Numbered from the stretch's first letter, positions 25,865 to 34,662 are shown. The stretch is DNA of 64,000 nt from Paraburkholderia sp. IMGN_8 (GCF_038050405.1 NZ_CP150901.1:3038001-3102000), one strand, 5' to 3'. The notes: generated by a model from the sequence alone, not told the origin. Translations and numbers: made by a program.

Positions 25865-26378
25865 GGTAAATCTCCTGGGTTTGCTTCGGTTTGGGAAAGA
25901 GCACTATTCGTTGCGCTCACAGGCACAAACGCATAGGGTGTGCCACTCTCAGATCGCGGGCCGCGAAGAATCGCCTAACCGCATGAAAACAAAGAAAATA
26001 AATATTTGGCATGAGCTATTGCGAAGCATTCCGAAGGGCTGGAGAAAAAAAGATGTCCTGCTATGACAAACATATCTCCCAGTGACTGTTTGTTTTCGAA
26101 CAACAGGTCTGCCCAGGTAAATCTCAGATGACATGACGGCCGTTCCCGGTCCGCCCGGCCAGCGTCGCGCACACGTCAATTGCCGATGCGTGTCGGGCAT
26201 GCGGCCCGCCGCGCGGCGGCGTCATGAACGCGGTTCATGTCGCCCATTTTTGTCCTGAATTTGACCGTCTTTTGTCGCGCTCATATTGTTCCGACATGCC
26301 TGCCTGGTTCGCATGCCGCACCTGCCGATCTGTGTTGTCGAGCGGCTGGACCTCCAACTTCGTGCCCTGCCAAATGCC
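25865..26378. other. AT-richer region upstream of the double-glycine peptide gene
   Basis: About 510 bp. 25900-26110 is markedly AT-rich for this window (AAAACAAAGAAAATAAATAT occurs at about 25984). A 27-codon frame at 25983-26066 on the plus strand encodes a cationic peptide but lacks a Shine-Dalgarno. It probably holds the divergent promoters of the peptide gene and the MFS gene. Confidence 0.4.
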
Positions 26379-27716
26379 ATGAATCCTGACGCGACAGCTA
26401 CCCTTGCTCCCCTATCCGACTTGCGTCCGACCAGCACAGTTCGCCGCGCGGTAACGACTGCAGTGCTCGGCCAAATCCTCGAGTGGTACGACTTTTTTCT
26501 CTATGGAACTGCCGCCGCACTGGTGTTCGGCCGGCTGTTCTTCCCCGTAGGCAGCGATCCGCTGACGGGGACAATTGCGGCGTTCGGCGGCTTTACGGTC
26601 GGCTTCATCGCCCGTCCTATTGGTGGGGTGCTCTGCGGCCATATCGGGGACCGGTACGGCCGCAAGGCGGTCATGATGCTGACGCTGTTGATGATGGGCA
26701 GCGCGACCGTCTGCATGGGTCTCCTGCCGACCTATCAGCAGATCGGCATCGCCGCCCCAATCATGCTGGTCCTGCTGCGCATCGTGCAGGGTCTTGCAGC
26801 GGGCGGAGAATGGAGTGGCAGTATTTTGCTGATCCATGAAAACGCGCCCGCATCGAAACGCGGCGCACTGGCTGCATGGAGTCCGTGCGGCGCGGCATTC
26901 GGTTTCGTTCTTTCCACCGTTGCGTTCCTGCTCGTCCAGACGCTGTCGTCTTCCGACTTTCAAAGTTGGGGCTGGCGCGTGCCGTTCGTGTGCAGCGCCG
27001 TGTTAGTCGCGCTCGGACTGTGGATGCGCCGCTCCGTGGACGAAAGTGCCGAGTTCGCCGAGATCAAGGCCACGCGCCGGGACAGTCGCATGCCGATTAT
27101 CGAAGTGCTTCGCCAATGCCCGCGTCAGGTGCTGACTGTTTTCGGCCTGCGCTTTGGCGAAGGCGCTGCGTCGTACATCTTCTTCGCCTTCTCGATTGCA
27201 TACGGCCAGTTTATCGGCCTGAAATCGAGCTGGATGCTGGGTGGATTGACTGTGTCGATGCTGCTGATGATCCCCGTTTCGCTCGTGATGGGCCACGTGA
27301 CGGACAAAATCGGCAGGAAGCCGGTTTATCTCGCCGGAGCAATCGCCATGGTTCTGGTCGCCTACCCCTACTTCCTGTTGCTCGGCTCGGGCGTGCTGTG
27401 GAAAGTCATCGTGGCCCTCCTCCTCGCCAACAGCATCACGCTGGGTATCCTCGAAGGCGCTCAGCCTGCTTTCATCAGCGAATTGTTGCCCGTTCATCTA
27501 CGTTTCTCCGGTCTTGGCATCGGCCGCGAGATTTCGTCGGTACTCGGCGGCGGCCTGTCGCCGATGATCGCTACCGCGCTGCTCGCTCACTACCGTAGCG
27601 CGACGCCAGTCGCCATTTACCTCGTTGTTCTCGGACTGATCACCGTGCTGGCGACCTGTCTTGCACCCGAGACTTTCCCGAAGGCTTTGAGACTTCAGGC
27701 GAAAGAAAACGCTTAA
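26379..27716 (+). CDS. MFS transporter, metabolite:H+ symporter (MHS) family
   Basis: 445 residues from the ATG at 26379 (MNPDATATLAPLSD); an upstream in-frame ATG at 26286 adds an unlikely extension. Twelve membrane helices with MHS hallmarks: helix 1 LEWYDFFLYGTAAALVFGRL, loop motif GDRYGRKAVMMLTLLMMGSA, RIVQGLAAGGEWSGSILLIH and the central GHVTDKIGRKPVYLAGAIAM. Such carriers import citrate, 2-oxoglutarate, shikimate, aromatic acids or betaines with protons. It precedes a flavin monooxygenase operon by 73 bp and probably imports its substrate. Confidence 0.9.
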   Translation: MNPDATATLAPLSDLRPTSTVRRAVTTAVLGQILEWYDFFLYGTAAALVFGRLFFPVGSDPLTGTIAAFGGFTVGFIARPIGGVLCGHIGDRYGRKAVMMLTLLMMGSATVCMGLLPTYQQIGIAAPIMLVLLRIVQGLAAGGEWSGSILLIHENAPASKRGALAAWSPCGAAFGFVLSTVAFLLVQTLSSSDFQSWGWRVPFVCSAVLVALGLWMRRSVDESAEFAEIKATRRDSRMPIIEVLRQCPRQVLTVFGLRFGEGAASYIFFAFSIAYGQFIGLKSSWMLGGLTVSMLLMIPVSLVMGHVTDKIGRKPVYLAGAIAMVLVAYPYFLLLGSGVLWKVIVALLLANSITLGILEGAQPAFISELLPVHLRFSGLGIGREISSVLGGGLSPMIATALLAHYRSATPVAIYLVVLGLITVLATCLAPETFPKALRLQAKENA

Positions 27717-27789
27717 CACCGTCGAGCGGCAGCGCAGAGGCGCCGCCGCGCCAGACGGATCGATTAATTGATTCCTACACCTTATCATC

Positions 27790-29007
27790 ATGCAAAACCT
27801 CCAAAGTGCCAGCCTTTCCACGTACGCCTATGAACCTCGCGTCGTCGGTCAGGCCGATCTGTATCCGGAGTACGCGGGTCCCATAACGCTCGATGTCCTG
27901 ATCGAGGAAATAGAGCGTCGCAGGGATGAGTTCGATCAGCTGTCGCATGTTCCGCGCGACATGATTGCGAAGATGAAGCGCGCGGGCATTTTTCGGGCGA
28001 GTACTCCTCGCCGCTTTGGTGGAGACGCGCTGCCGCCGCCGCGGTTTCTGCACATGCTCGAGCGCATCGCAATCGCCGACGGCTCGACCGCCTGGGTCGC
28101 CGCATTCGGGTCGGCGAATACCTATCTCGCGTCACTCTCAATCGAAACGCAGCAGCATATCTATGCAACAGGACCGGATCAGGTCTTTGCCGGGGGCCTC
28201 TATCCGCTGCAGCCTGCAGCCAAAGTGCCGGGTGGTTTTATGGTAAGCGGACAATGGCGATTTGCAAGCGGCTGCAAGGGAGCGGACTGGATTGGCGTAG
28301 GGATCGGCGGCACGCCCGCCAATTCGGGTGACACTGGGGCAGGAAGGCCGTTCACCGCTGTATTCCCCGCGCACGAGGTCGAGATCGTCGAGAACTGGAA
28401 CGTCGTCGGTATGCAAGGCACCGGCAGCCATGATCTGCGACTTCGCGACAAATTCGTCGATGCGCAATGGACGTTCGTTCGCGGTGGGCAAGCGCTGATC
28501 GACGAACCGCTGTACCGCTATCCCGCCGTCGCGTACCAGGCGCAAGTGCACGCCGCCGTCAACATCGGCCTCGCGCGCGCAGCGCTCGACCTGCTCACCG
28601 GCATGTCCGGCTCGACCAGAACGACCACCGGCGCCCCGCGTCTCGCGGACCGCGGTTACTACCGCTCCGGTCTCGCGAAAGCAGAGGCCAACTGGCGCGG
28701 CGCTCGCGCGTTCTTCTACGAGTCCGCGGAGTCGGCGTGGCAGACGATCGTCGCCGGCGATTCTGTTACACAGGATCAGGCCAATCTGATGCGGCTCAGT
28801 GCGACGCACGCCGCCCAGCTGTGTGCAGAGGTCGTCATGCACGCGTATCAGTTGGCCGGCATCGCAGCGATCTACCGCGAGAGCCGGTTGCAGCGATTGG
28901 TGCGCGACTCGATTGTCGTGACACAGCACGCGTTCCTTGGAGAAGGCACATACGATGCATCGGGTGCGCTATTTGCGGGCATCGCCCCGGTTACGCCGTA
29001 CCCCTGA
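27790..29007 (+). CDS. Acyl-CoA dehydrogenase-fold flavin-dependent monooxygenase (oxygenase component)
   Basis: 405 residues. The fold is that of acyl-CoA dehydrogenases, but the sequence fits the group D flavin monooxygenases (HpaH-C2, HsaA, DszC type): RRDEFDQLSHVPRDMIAKMK, FRASTPRRFGGDALPPPRFL, ADGSTAWVAAFGSANTYLAS, VSGQWRFASGCKGADWIGVG, NVVGMQGTGSHDLRLRDKFV and the final helix ending HAFLGEGTYDASG. It should hydroxylate an aromatic or heteroaromatic ring with reduced flavin supplied by the reductase encoded next. The stop TGA overlaps an ATG of the following frame. The substrate is unknown; the MHS transporter and EthD-like partner suggest a xenobiotic or plant aromatic. Confidence 0.87.
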   Translation: MQNLQSASLSTYAYEPRVVGQADLYPEYAGPITLDVLIEEIERRRDEFDQLSHVPRDMIAKMKRAGIFRASTPRRFGGDALPPPRFLHMLERIAIADGSTAWVAAFGSANTYLASLSIETQQHIYATGPDQVFAGGLYPLQPAAKVPGGFMVSGQWRFASGCKGADWIGVGIGGTPANSGDTGAGRPFTAVFPAHEVEIVENWNVVGMQGTGSHDLRLRDKFVDAQWTFVRGGQALIDEPLYRYPAVAYQAQVHAAVNIGLARAALDLLTGMSGSTRTTTGAPRLADRGYYRSGLAKAEANWRGARAFFYESAESAWQTIVAGDSVTQDQANLMRLSATHAAQLCAEVVMHAYQLAGIAAIYRESRLQRLVRDSIVVTQHAFLGEGTYDASGALFAGIAPVTPYP

Positions 29008-29042
29008 TGCCGTTCACGCCCTATGAAAGCGACGGGACAGAC

Positions 29043-29591
29043 ATGACTATCGAAGACACTAAAGAAGACTTTAAGCGGCGTTTCCGTGACGCTATGGCGT
29101 GCCTGCCGGCGGCCGTCAACATCATCACCACCGACGGACCGCGCGGACGCTGCGGAATTACCGCAAGCGCCGTCTGTTCCGTGACGGATGCTCCGCCGAC
29201 GATGCTCGTATGTATCAACCAGGCCAGTTACGTACACGATGTTCTTCATCACAACCGGAACGTGTGCATCAATGTGCTGACTGCGGAATGCCAGGACCTC
29301 GCGCGCGATTTTGCCGGAATGACAGCCTGTCCGATGGACGAGCGGTTTGCACGTCATGCGTGGACGATCGGGCATCACGCGGCACCCGTCCTCTCGCATG
29401 CGATTGCAAGTCTCGAAGGAGAGATTGTCGACCTCAAGAGTGTCGGATCGCATTCGGTCATGTTCGCGGAAATCAGACACGTTTCGATCAGATCGGGCGG
29501 CGACGGACTCATCTACTTCGGCCGGCGGTTCCACCGCCTTGCGCGGCCAGAAGTAGCGGCGCAGTCCGTCGCCGCAAGTGCTGCGAGGTGA
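29043..29591 (+). CDS. Flavin reductase family protein (monooxygenase partner)
   Basis: 182 residues from the ATG at 29043 (MTIEDTKEDFKRRFRDAMAC). An ATG at 29007 overlapping the previous stop would add 12 residues and cannot be excluded. The HpaC/flavin reductase-like split barrel is clear: CLPAAVNIITTDGPRGRCGI, TASAVCSVTDAPPTMLVCIN, NVCINVLTAECQDLARDFAG, and the C-terminal SHSVMFAEIRHVSIRSGGDG with LIYFGRRFHRL. It reduces FMN or FAD with NAD(P)H and passes it to the oxygenase encoded just upstream, making a two-component system. Confidence 0.92.
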   Translation: MTIEDTKEDFKRRFRDAMACLPAAVNIITTDGPRGRCGITASAVCSVTDAPPTMLVCINQASYVHDVLHHNRNVCINVLTAECQDLARDFAGMTACPMDERFARHAWTIGHHAAPVLSHAIASLEGEIVDLKSVGSHSVMFAEIRHVSIRSGGDGLIYFGRRFHRLARPEVAAQSVAASAAR

Positions 29592-29593
29592 AC

Positions 29594-30337
29594 GTGGAAG
29601 TTTGCCTGTTTCTTATCGGCCACCGCAATGACACGCATCGGGAGCGGCGCGACATTGATCTATCGCTGATCCATGCGGCGTCCCAGAACGTGGAAGGACT
29701 GCGGCGCTTCGTGATCCATCGCCCCGTCGAGTCAGCGAAGCCGGCGCAGTCGGCGCAGTCGGCAAATAGCGATCCTCCATCAACAGAACATGCTTTGAGC
29801 CCATGCTGTGTGCTGCAGTGGTATTTCGATGATCTCGATCGCGTTGAAACGGTGCTGCAACGCGGCGGTGCGATACACGGGATCGTGGACCAAACGATAA
29901 ATGCCGCCCACGACCACCTTGCGTTCGAGCAGCAACTCATGGCGGTGAGAAAGTTCGCCATACCGAATGTCCACGAGTCCAGCAATCAGTCTGAAAAATG
30001 CACGTATCTCGTCGGTTATGAAGGAGAAGCGCAAGATTTCGATGCATGGTTGACGCACTACATGACGCATCATCCGCCGCTCATGGCACAGCTCCCCGGC
30101 ATTCGCGAGCTGGAAATCTATACGCGGGTCGACTATCGAACCGGCTTAAACATTCCGCGGGCGGTAGCAATGCAGCGGAACAAGGTCGTATTCGACGATC
30201 CCGCGGCGCTGGCCGCGGCATTGGCCTCGCCGGTACGTGCGCTGATGAAGAAGGATTTTGACGCATTTCCGCCGTACAGCGGGCCGGCCTCGCATTTCCC
30301 TATGCGCAGCATTTACGGTAACCTGAAGTGGACGTAA
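29594..30337 (+). CDS. EthD-like domain protein
   Basis: 247 residues from a GTG at 29594, whose ribosome site GAGGTG overlaps the end of the flavin reductase gene; this is the only start that makes a sensible gene. The N-terminal half is loosely ferredoxin-like and includes a short AQSAQSAN repeat. The C-terminal half has the EthD pattern: CTYLVGYEGEAQDFDAWLTH, YMTHHPPLMAQLPGIRELEI and YTRVDY, ending SIYGNLKWT. EthD-type dimeric alpha-beta barrels assist oxygenases in xenobiotic breakdown, sometimes as dehydratases or carriers. Tight coupling with the monooxygenase pair supports a role in the same pathway. Confidence 0.75.
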   Translation: MEVCLFLIGHRNDTHRERRDIDLSLIHAASQNVEGLRRFVIHRPVESAKPAQSAQSANSDPPSTEHALSPCCVLQWYFDDLDRVETVLQRGGAIHGIVDQTINAAHDHLAFEQQLMAVRKFAIPNVHESSNQSEKCTYLVGYEGEAQDFDAWLTHYMTHHPPLMAQLPGIRELEIYTRVDYRTGLNIPRAVAMQRNKVVFDDPAALAAALASPVRALMKKDFDAFPPYSGPASHFPMRSIYGNLKWT

Positions 30338-30494
30338 AAGCCGGACGCAGATACTCCTAACCGCCCCGATGCTGCGACATCCTGCTCCGCGAACCGGATG
30401 TTGTCGCGGCGAGTGTCGCGTGTCCGTTTTAACAGCCAGACAGGTCTGACGCAACGCGATCGTCAGACGCCTTCACTGCCGCGATCCGAACGTC

Positions 30495-31445
30495 ATGACA
30501 ACGTCGCACTCTGGCATTACGGATTTGAATCTGCTGCGCGTGTTTCTGGCCATCTCGGATCTGCGCAGCCTAACCGCCGCGGGCGAACGCCTCGGACTCA
30601 CGCAACCTGCAGTCAGCCATGCGCTCCGCCGGCTGCGTGTGTTATTCGACGACCCGCTCTTCGTCCGCACACCCAGCGGCATGGTACCCACGGATGCGGC
30701 ACAGCGTTTGCATGCGCCGCTCATGCAGGCGTTCGGCATCATCAACGTGGCGGTACAGCAGCTCGCGAAATTCGACCCCGCGACGGCCACGCGTGTATTT
30801 CGCGTGTCGATGTCGGACATGTCGGAGTTTTATTTCCTGCCTCCGCTTCTCGCGATGCTCGACCGTACTGCACGCGGCATCCGGATCGAGATTGCCAATG
30901 TCTCCGTCGACTCAGTCAGTGCCGCAATGCGCAGCGGCAAAATCGATCTCGCGCTCGGCTACGTTCCGGGTCTGGATTCGGGTTGCGTGAGCAAGACGCT
31001 ATTCGTCGACGAACACGTCTGCGTCGTGCGAGCAGGTCACCCTTTACGTAAGCTGAAACCGACCAGAGAAGACCTCGCGGGTTTGCGCTACATCTACGCA
31101 AGCACAAACGCAACCGGACACCGGATGGTCGAGCAATGGCTGGAGGAATTGAATCTGCGCCGGGATATCGTGCTGCGCCTGCCTCATTTTGTGGTAGCGC
31201 CCGAGATCGTTCAGAACACCGACCTCGCCGTCATTTTCCCCAGGAGCATCGCGCAACGCTTCAACCGCAACAAGTCTTTCCGCATCCTCCCGTTGCCTTT
31301 CTCGTTGCCACCTATCGAAATTCAGGTGCATTCCCACAGCCAATTCTCGGCAGATCCGGGAATCGCATGGTTGCTCGACTCCATCTACGATATGTTCCAT
31401 AAACCTGCCGATGACGGTCAGGTTCGGCGTCGGACCTTTGGCTGA
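30495..31445 (+). CDS. LysR-family transcriptional regulator
   Basis: 316 residues. HTH: LNLLRVFLAISDLRSLTAAG, ERLGLTQPAVSHALRRLRVL, FDDPLFVRTPSGMVPTDAA. The DPLFVR and LTQPAVSHAL signatures place it in the NodD/DntR/NahR-like subgroup that responds to aromatic compounds. The effector domain (FRVSMSDMSEFYFLPPLLAM, GKIDLALGYVPGLDSGCVSK) is complete. It lies 157 bp downstream of the EthD gene on the same strand and is the natural candidate activator of the monooxygenase operon. Its 3' end is followed by an SDR relic. Confidence 0.92.
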   Translation: MTTSHSGITDLNLLRVFLAISDLRSLTAAGERLGLTQPAVSHALRRLRVLFDDPLFVRTPSGMVPTDAAQRLHAPLMQAFGIINVAVQQLAKFDPATATRVFRVSMSDMSEFYFLPPLLAMLDRTARGIRIEIANVSVDSVSAAMRSGKIDLALGYVPGLDSGCVSKTLFVDEHVCVVRAGHPLRKLKPTREDLAGLRYIYASTNATGHRMVEQWLEELNLRRDIVLRLPHFVVAPEIVQNTDLAVIFPRSIAQRFNRNKSFRILPLPFSLPPIEIQVHSHSQFSADPGIAWLLDSIYDMFHKPADDGQVRRRTFG

Positions 31446-31524
31446 GCGGCAACGCCGCCGTCTGTCGGCTTCATTTGCTTGCGCCCGAATCGCCGACGAG
31501 TTGCCCTTTCAACAGCGTCTCGAT

Positions 31525-32013
31525 ACGGTAGGCAAGGTGTTGAAGAAGCCGTTCGTGGACATCACGGAGGCTGAGTACGATAAAATGACGGCGGTAAATT
31601 CCAAGTCTGCATGCTTCTTCCTCAAAGAAGCAGGCAAGCACGTCAATGACAACGGCAAGATCGTCACGCTCGTCACGTCGCTGCTCGGCGCGTTCACACC
31701 GTTCTATGCCGCCTATGCGGGCACCAAGGCGCCGGTCGAGCATTTCACACGCGCGGCGGCCAAGGAATTCGGCGCGCGCGGCATCTCGGTGACAGCCATC
31801 GGACCCGGCCCCATGGATACGCCGTTTTTCTATCCCGCCGAAGGCGCGGACGCGGTGGCTTATCACAAGACCGCCGCCGCACTTTCACCGTTCTCCACGA
31901 CTGGTTTGACCGACCCAGGGGATGTGGTGCCCTTCATCCGCCATCTGGTCAGCGACGGGTGGTGGATTACCGGGCAGACCATTCTGATCAACGGCGGTTA
32001 TACGACTAAATAA
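31525..32013 (+). pseudogene. N-terminally deleted short-chain dehydrogenase
   Basis: From 31525 the frame reads TVGKVLKKPFVDITEAEYDK, then GKHVNDNGKIVTLVTSLLGA, the catalytic YAAYAGTK region (Tyr-x-x-x-Lys), GISVTAIGPGPMDTPFF and WWITGQTILINGGYTTK with a stop at 32013: a classical SDR from about residue 90 to the end. The N-terminal Rossmann half with the TGxxxGxG cofactor motif is missing, replaced by text belonging to the end of the LysR gene and a short spacer. It cannot bind NAD(P) and is a relic of a deletion that also fused it next to the LysR gene. Confidence 0.82.
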
Positions 32014-32241
32014 GCGATCAGGTTAGTAAGCGACTGGAGCGGCATTCTTCTAATGGAAGCGTGGCTCCCACAACGAACGTTGGCGCAGGTAGTGAGGTGT
32101 CAGGTAATGGCCGGCAAGCATCGCGTTGCTTGCCCGGCTCTCACTTCATACAACAAGAACGTGTATTGATCGTCAACCGCGTTTCAAGCTCGATCGATGG
32201 ACCCGCTGCCGTTGAACCATTCGCATCTGTCATATACGCAC

Positions 32242-32826
32242 CTATTGCCTCAGAAGTGGCGTGACAACGCGCTGCAAGCGCTCAGGTGTCCAAACGGGAT
32301 ATTTGTCATCCCACCCGTTGTCCACCAGGAGGCCCGTTCGCCCGATCGTGAAGCTCACGGGAATACGCCACATGCGCCCATAGTCGCCTGCCCAGGCGCT
32401 GCCCAGCAGGCCCACCGGAAAGCTCAGGCCGGCGGCAACCTCGCGGACCGCAGACAGATCGTCGGCTCCATCCAGACTGAACCCAAGCACTTGCAGACCC
32501 CGATCTGCGTTGCGCGCGGCGTAGGCGGACAACAGAGGCAGTTCGTCACGGCACGGTTCGCACCAGGTGGCCCAGAACGTCAGAATAACCACTTTGCCAA
32601 GCAGATCAGTCGTGCTTATGCTCCGGCCATCGAGCGTATGAAGGACGAGGGGCGGAGCAGATTGACCAACGGCCAGCGTGGCAGCGCGGGTCGCCAAGGG
32701 ACAGCTCAGGCCGCCCGCACCCAGAGACAATGCAAGCACCGCACGCAACCACGTGCGCCGCGCAGTCGATGTTGCGGATGCGAGGTCTGCATGCACCAGT
32801 GGCGCTCGCGATACGTCAGAACGCAT
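32242..32826 (-). CDS. TlpA-family thiol:disulfide oxidoreductase
   Basis: 194 residues with an N-terminal export signal (RRTWLRAVLALSLGAGGLSC, possible twin-arginine or lipoprotein-like, cleavage near TRAA). The thioredoxin fold is complete: VGQSAPPLVLHTLDG, LGKVVILTFWATWCEPCRDE (redox Cys89 and Cys92), LQVLGFSLDGADDLSAVREV and the cis-Pro region RIPVSFTIGRTG. It should reduce or isomerise disulfides in the periplasm, often for haem or metal protein assembly. Its ATG overlaps the stop of the upstream CxxCxC barrel gene by 11 bp, so it probably keeps that protein's cysteines reduced. Confidence 0.92.
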   Translation of the reverse strand: MRSDVSRAPLVHADLASATSTARRTWLRAVLALSLGAGGLSCPLATRAATLAVGQSAPPLVLHTLDGRSISTTDLLGKVVILTFWATWCEPCRDELPLLSAYAARNADRGLQVLGFSLDGADDLSAVREVAAGLSFPVGLLGSAWAGDYGRMWRIPVSFTIGRTGLLVDNGWDDKYPVWTPERLQRVVTPLLRQ

Positions 32827-33874
32827 AGCTCATCCCCACATTACCGGTCCAGCGTGGAAACAACTGATAACCGTCGAGCTTGCTGTATATCGCGCGCTGC
32901 ACGAAGCCATACACCTCCAGGTTTTTCCATACGTTAACCGTGATGCCTGGGCTGAGATAAACGACCGTTCCCGCTGTGTTCGCCGTATCCGCGAGCGTGC
33001 CCTGGTCATGGCTCTTGCGGGTAACGTTGATTTGCAACTGCGGAACCCACTTCGGATTCGCCTCGTAGCGCAGGCCGACGCTCATACTGGCCAGATTTCC
33101 GGGGCGGTAGGTCGCGCCTGCATGATCGAGATTTTCGACGATTGCGGACTGGAATTGGCCGTTAATGAACGCGTCGAAGTTCTGGCTGATCGCCTGGTAA
33201 TAGTAGGCGCCTACGATCAGGTCAGTACTGTCGGTGCCGGGCTGCAAGCTGGTGTCGAGCGCCTGGCCTGCGGTCGCATTGGGGCCGCTCGAGAAGAACA
33301 CCGGGTTGTGTCCAACAGTTGCGCCGGTGTCGACGTTCTGACCGCCATATCGCCCCGTGGGTAACTTGACACCAACCTGCAATCCAAGATTGTGCGTAGG
33401 CAGAAAACCCTGATAGCTGGCGATGAGCTTGATGTCTCCCAGGCCTTTACTGGTTGCGCCGCTCACGTTGTCAGGAGTGAGCTGGTCCGTCGTCGCGTTG
33501 CCATATGTCGTGTGGCTACGGTAAATGTAGGGAATGAGAGCACTGAAGTTCCAGCTCGCGCTGGGGCTATAGCTGATGCCGAGATTGATGTATCGATTGA
33601 TCGTCTGGCGCTCCACCTCCTGGCTACCACCGGCGCTATTGATACTGGCGGGTTGTGTGTTCGACACTGAACCGGTACCGCTGCGCAACTGGTTCTGGTT
33701 GATGAAGTCGTATTCGATGTTGATTCGCCAGCCCGGGGTGGCGGAATAGCCCATTGCTGCATCGGTGCTCAAGGAGCAGCCGCAAGTGGCACATGCATGG
33801 GCCGCAGCGGGCAAGATCACGCCCATGACAAAAGGCAGCGTGTAGCGCAATAGCGCGTTCTGGTTAGTAGACAT
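32816..33874 (-). CDS. Outer-membrane beta-barrel protein with N-terminal CxxCxC motif
   Basis: 352 residues from the ATG at 33874 (MSTNQNALLRYTLPF) after GAGAGGAAACC; an upstream in-frame start lies outside any ribosome site. Signal peptide about 1-26; the mature protein begins CATCGCSLSTDAA, with Cys28, Cys31 and Cys33 as a likely metal-binding or thiol-redox site. The rest alternates aromatic and small residues as in a transmembrane barrel (WRINIEYDFINQNQL, YINLGISYSPSASWNFSALI, GLGDIKLIASYQGF, GLQVGVKLPTGRYG) and ends in NVGMSYAF with a C-terminal Phe, typical of Bam-assembled proteins. Coupled with TlpA and DUF2946-type genes; copper or another soft metal is a reasonable guess. Confidence 0.8.
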   Translation of the reverse strand: MSTNQNALLRYTLPFVMGVILPAAAHACATCGCSLSTDAAMGYSATPGWRINIEYDFINQNQLRSGTGSVSNTQPASINSAGGSQEVERQTINRYINLGISYSPSASWNFSALIPYIYRSHTTYGNATTDQLTPDNVSGATSKGLGDIKLIASYQGFLPTHNLGLQVGVKLPTGRYGGQNVDTGATVGHNPVFFSSGPNATAGQALDTSLQPGTDSTDLIVGAYYYQAISQNFDAFINGQFQSAIVENLDHAGATYRPGNLASMSVGLRYEANPKWVPQLQINVTRKSHDQGTLADTANTAGTVVYLSPGITVNVWKNLEVYGFVQRAIYSKLDGYQLFPRWTGNVGMSYAF

Positions 33875-34014
33875 GGTTTCCTCTCCGCTTGATACGGATG
33901 CGCGCCGCCCCCCTTCTCGGGTGGAAGGACGTGCGTGTTTTCCTGAGACGAGACAGACTGCCGCGACGGCCTGATCACGAAGCAAGCTGAAGCAGCGGTC
34001 GGCAAGAACGACGA

Positions 34015-34380
34015 CTAGGAAAGGACGGGAGGATCGCGAGGCCGGCCAGCTGGAAACGCGGCGGCGTGAGGGACAAACGGGGGCGGCGCCGATACTTGCG
34101 CATCCGCCAGCAGTATCGTTGCAAAAAGGCCAGCCGGAGGGACGCTCAGAGCCGGTACATGATGAGCGAGGAGATCGCAGTACCCACACGCCGCGAGCTT
34201 GTCCGGAGACGCATGGTGTGCAGCAGGCGCGTCACTGTCGACTGCCGAACAAATGGCACTGACCGGCTCATCGGCGCGGGACGCAACGAGCAGCTGACTC
34301 ACGAGCGGCGCGAAAACGACGAGCCACATGGCGATGAGGCCAAGCCATGCGACTGAGTGTTTATGGGCGCGGAGCTTCAT
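34015..34380 (-). CDS. DUF2946 family protein
   Basis: 121 residues with an N-terminal membrane segment (AWLGLIAMWLVVFAPLVSQL) and the DUF2946 hallmark: a histidine-rich spacer (APAAHHASPDK) and LAACGYCDLLAHHVP, a Cys-x-x-Cys plus His-His centre that looks metal-binding. The C-terminal tail is proline-rich (PPPFVPHAAAFPAGRPRDPP). DUF2946 proteins are commonly found with copper-handling genes. It lies in an operon with a second DUF2946-like gene 6 bp upstream and the CxxCxC barrel gene 140 bp downstream. Confidence 0.87.
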   Translation of the reverse strand: MKLRAHKHSVAWLGLIAMWLVVFAPLVSQLLVASRADEPVSAICSAVDSDAPAAHHASPDKLAACGYCDLLAHHVPALSVPPAGLFATILLADAQVSAPPPFVPHAAAFPAGRPRDPPVLS

Positions 34381-34386
34381 GGGTCG

Positions 34387-34662
34387 TCAAAAATTTTTCA
34401 GGATTCTATCCATCGGAAAGCGGGCCTGTATAGCACTTTCCTTATGCGGGCCATCAGATGGAAGGGGGCGGATCGGCTGGGCAGGTACTTCGTCGGGTAA
34501 CTGAAAGGCAGGACCGTTTCGCGCGGAACAGAAAGCGCCCGCGCTCAGATCCACACGTTGATCGGCCGAAAGGGTTTGCGAGACCGGCGGTGCGAGCATT
34601 GCCATCGGGATTGCAAGCAATCTGAGAATGCCGCCAATCTTCGAATAGAAAAGGCTAGGCAT
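34387..34662 (-). CDS. Small DUF2946-like membrane protein (degenerate)
   Basis: 91 residues; ATG with AAGG at suitable distance. The N-terminal half resembles the DUF2946 membrane anchor (GGILRLLAIPMAMLAPPVSQ) and the mid part holds one cysteine (AGAFCSARNGPAF), but the HH and CxxC metal motifs of the neighbour are absent. It is the first gene of the leftward operon, 6 bp before the full DUF2946 gene. I read it as a diverged paralogue that may serve as a partner or be decaying. Confidence 0.6.
   Translation of the reverse strand: MPSLFYSKIGGILRLLAIPMAMLAPPVSQTLSADQRVDLSAGAFCSARNGPAFQLPDEVPAQPIRPLPSDGPHKESAIQARFPMDRILKNF

Noticed and set aside
25983..26066. 27-codon cationic AT-rich frame, divergent from the double-glycine peptide gene
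   Set aside because: Resembles an antimicrobial peptide in charge, but has no ribosome site and could easily arise by chance in AT-rich DNA.
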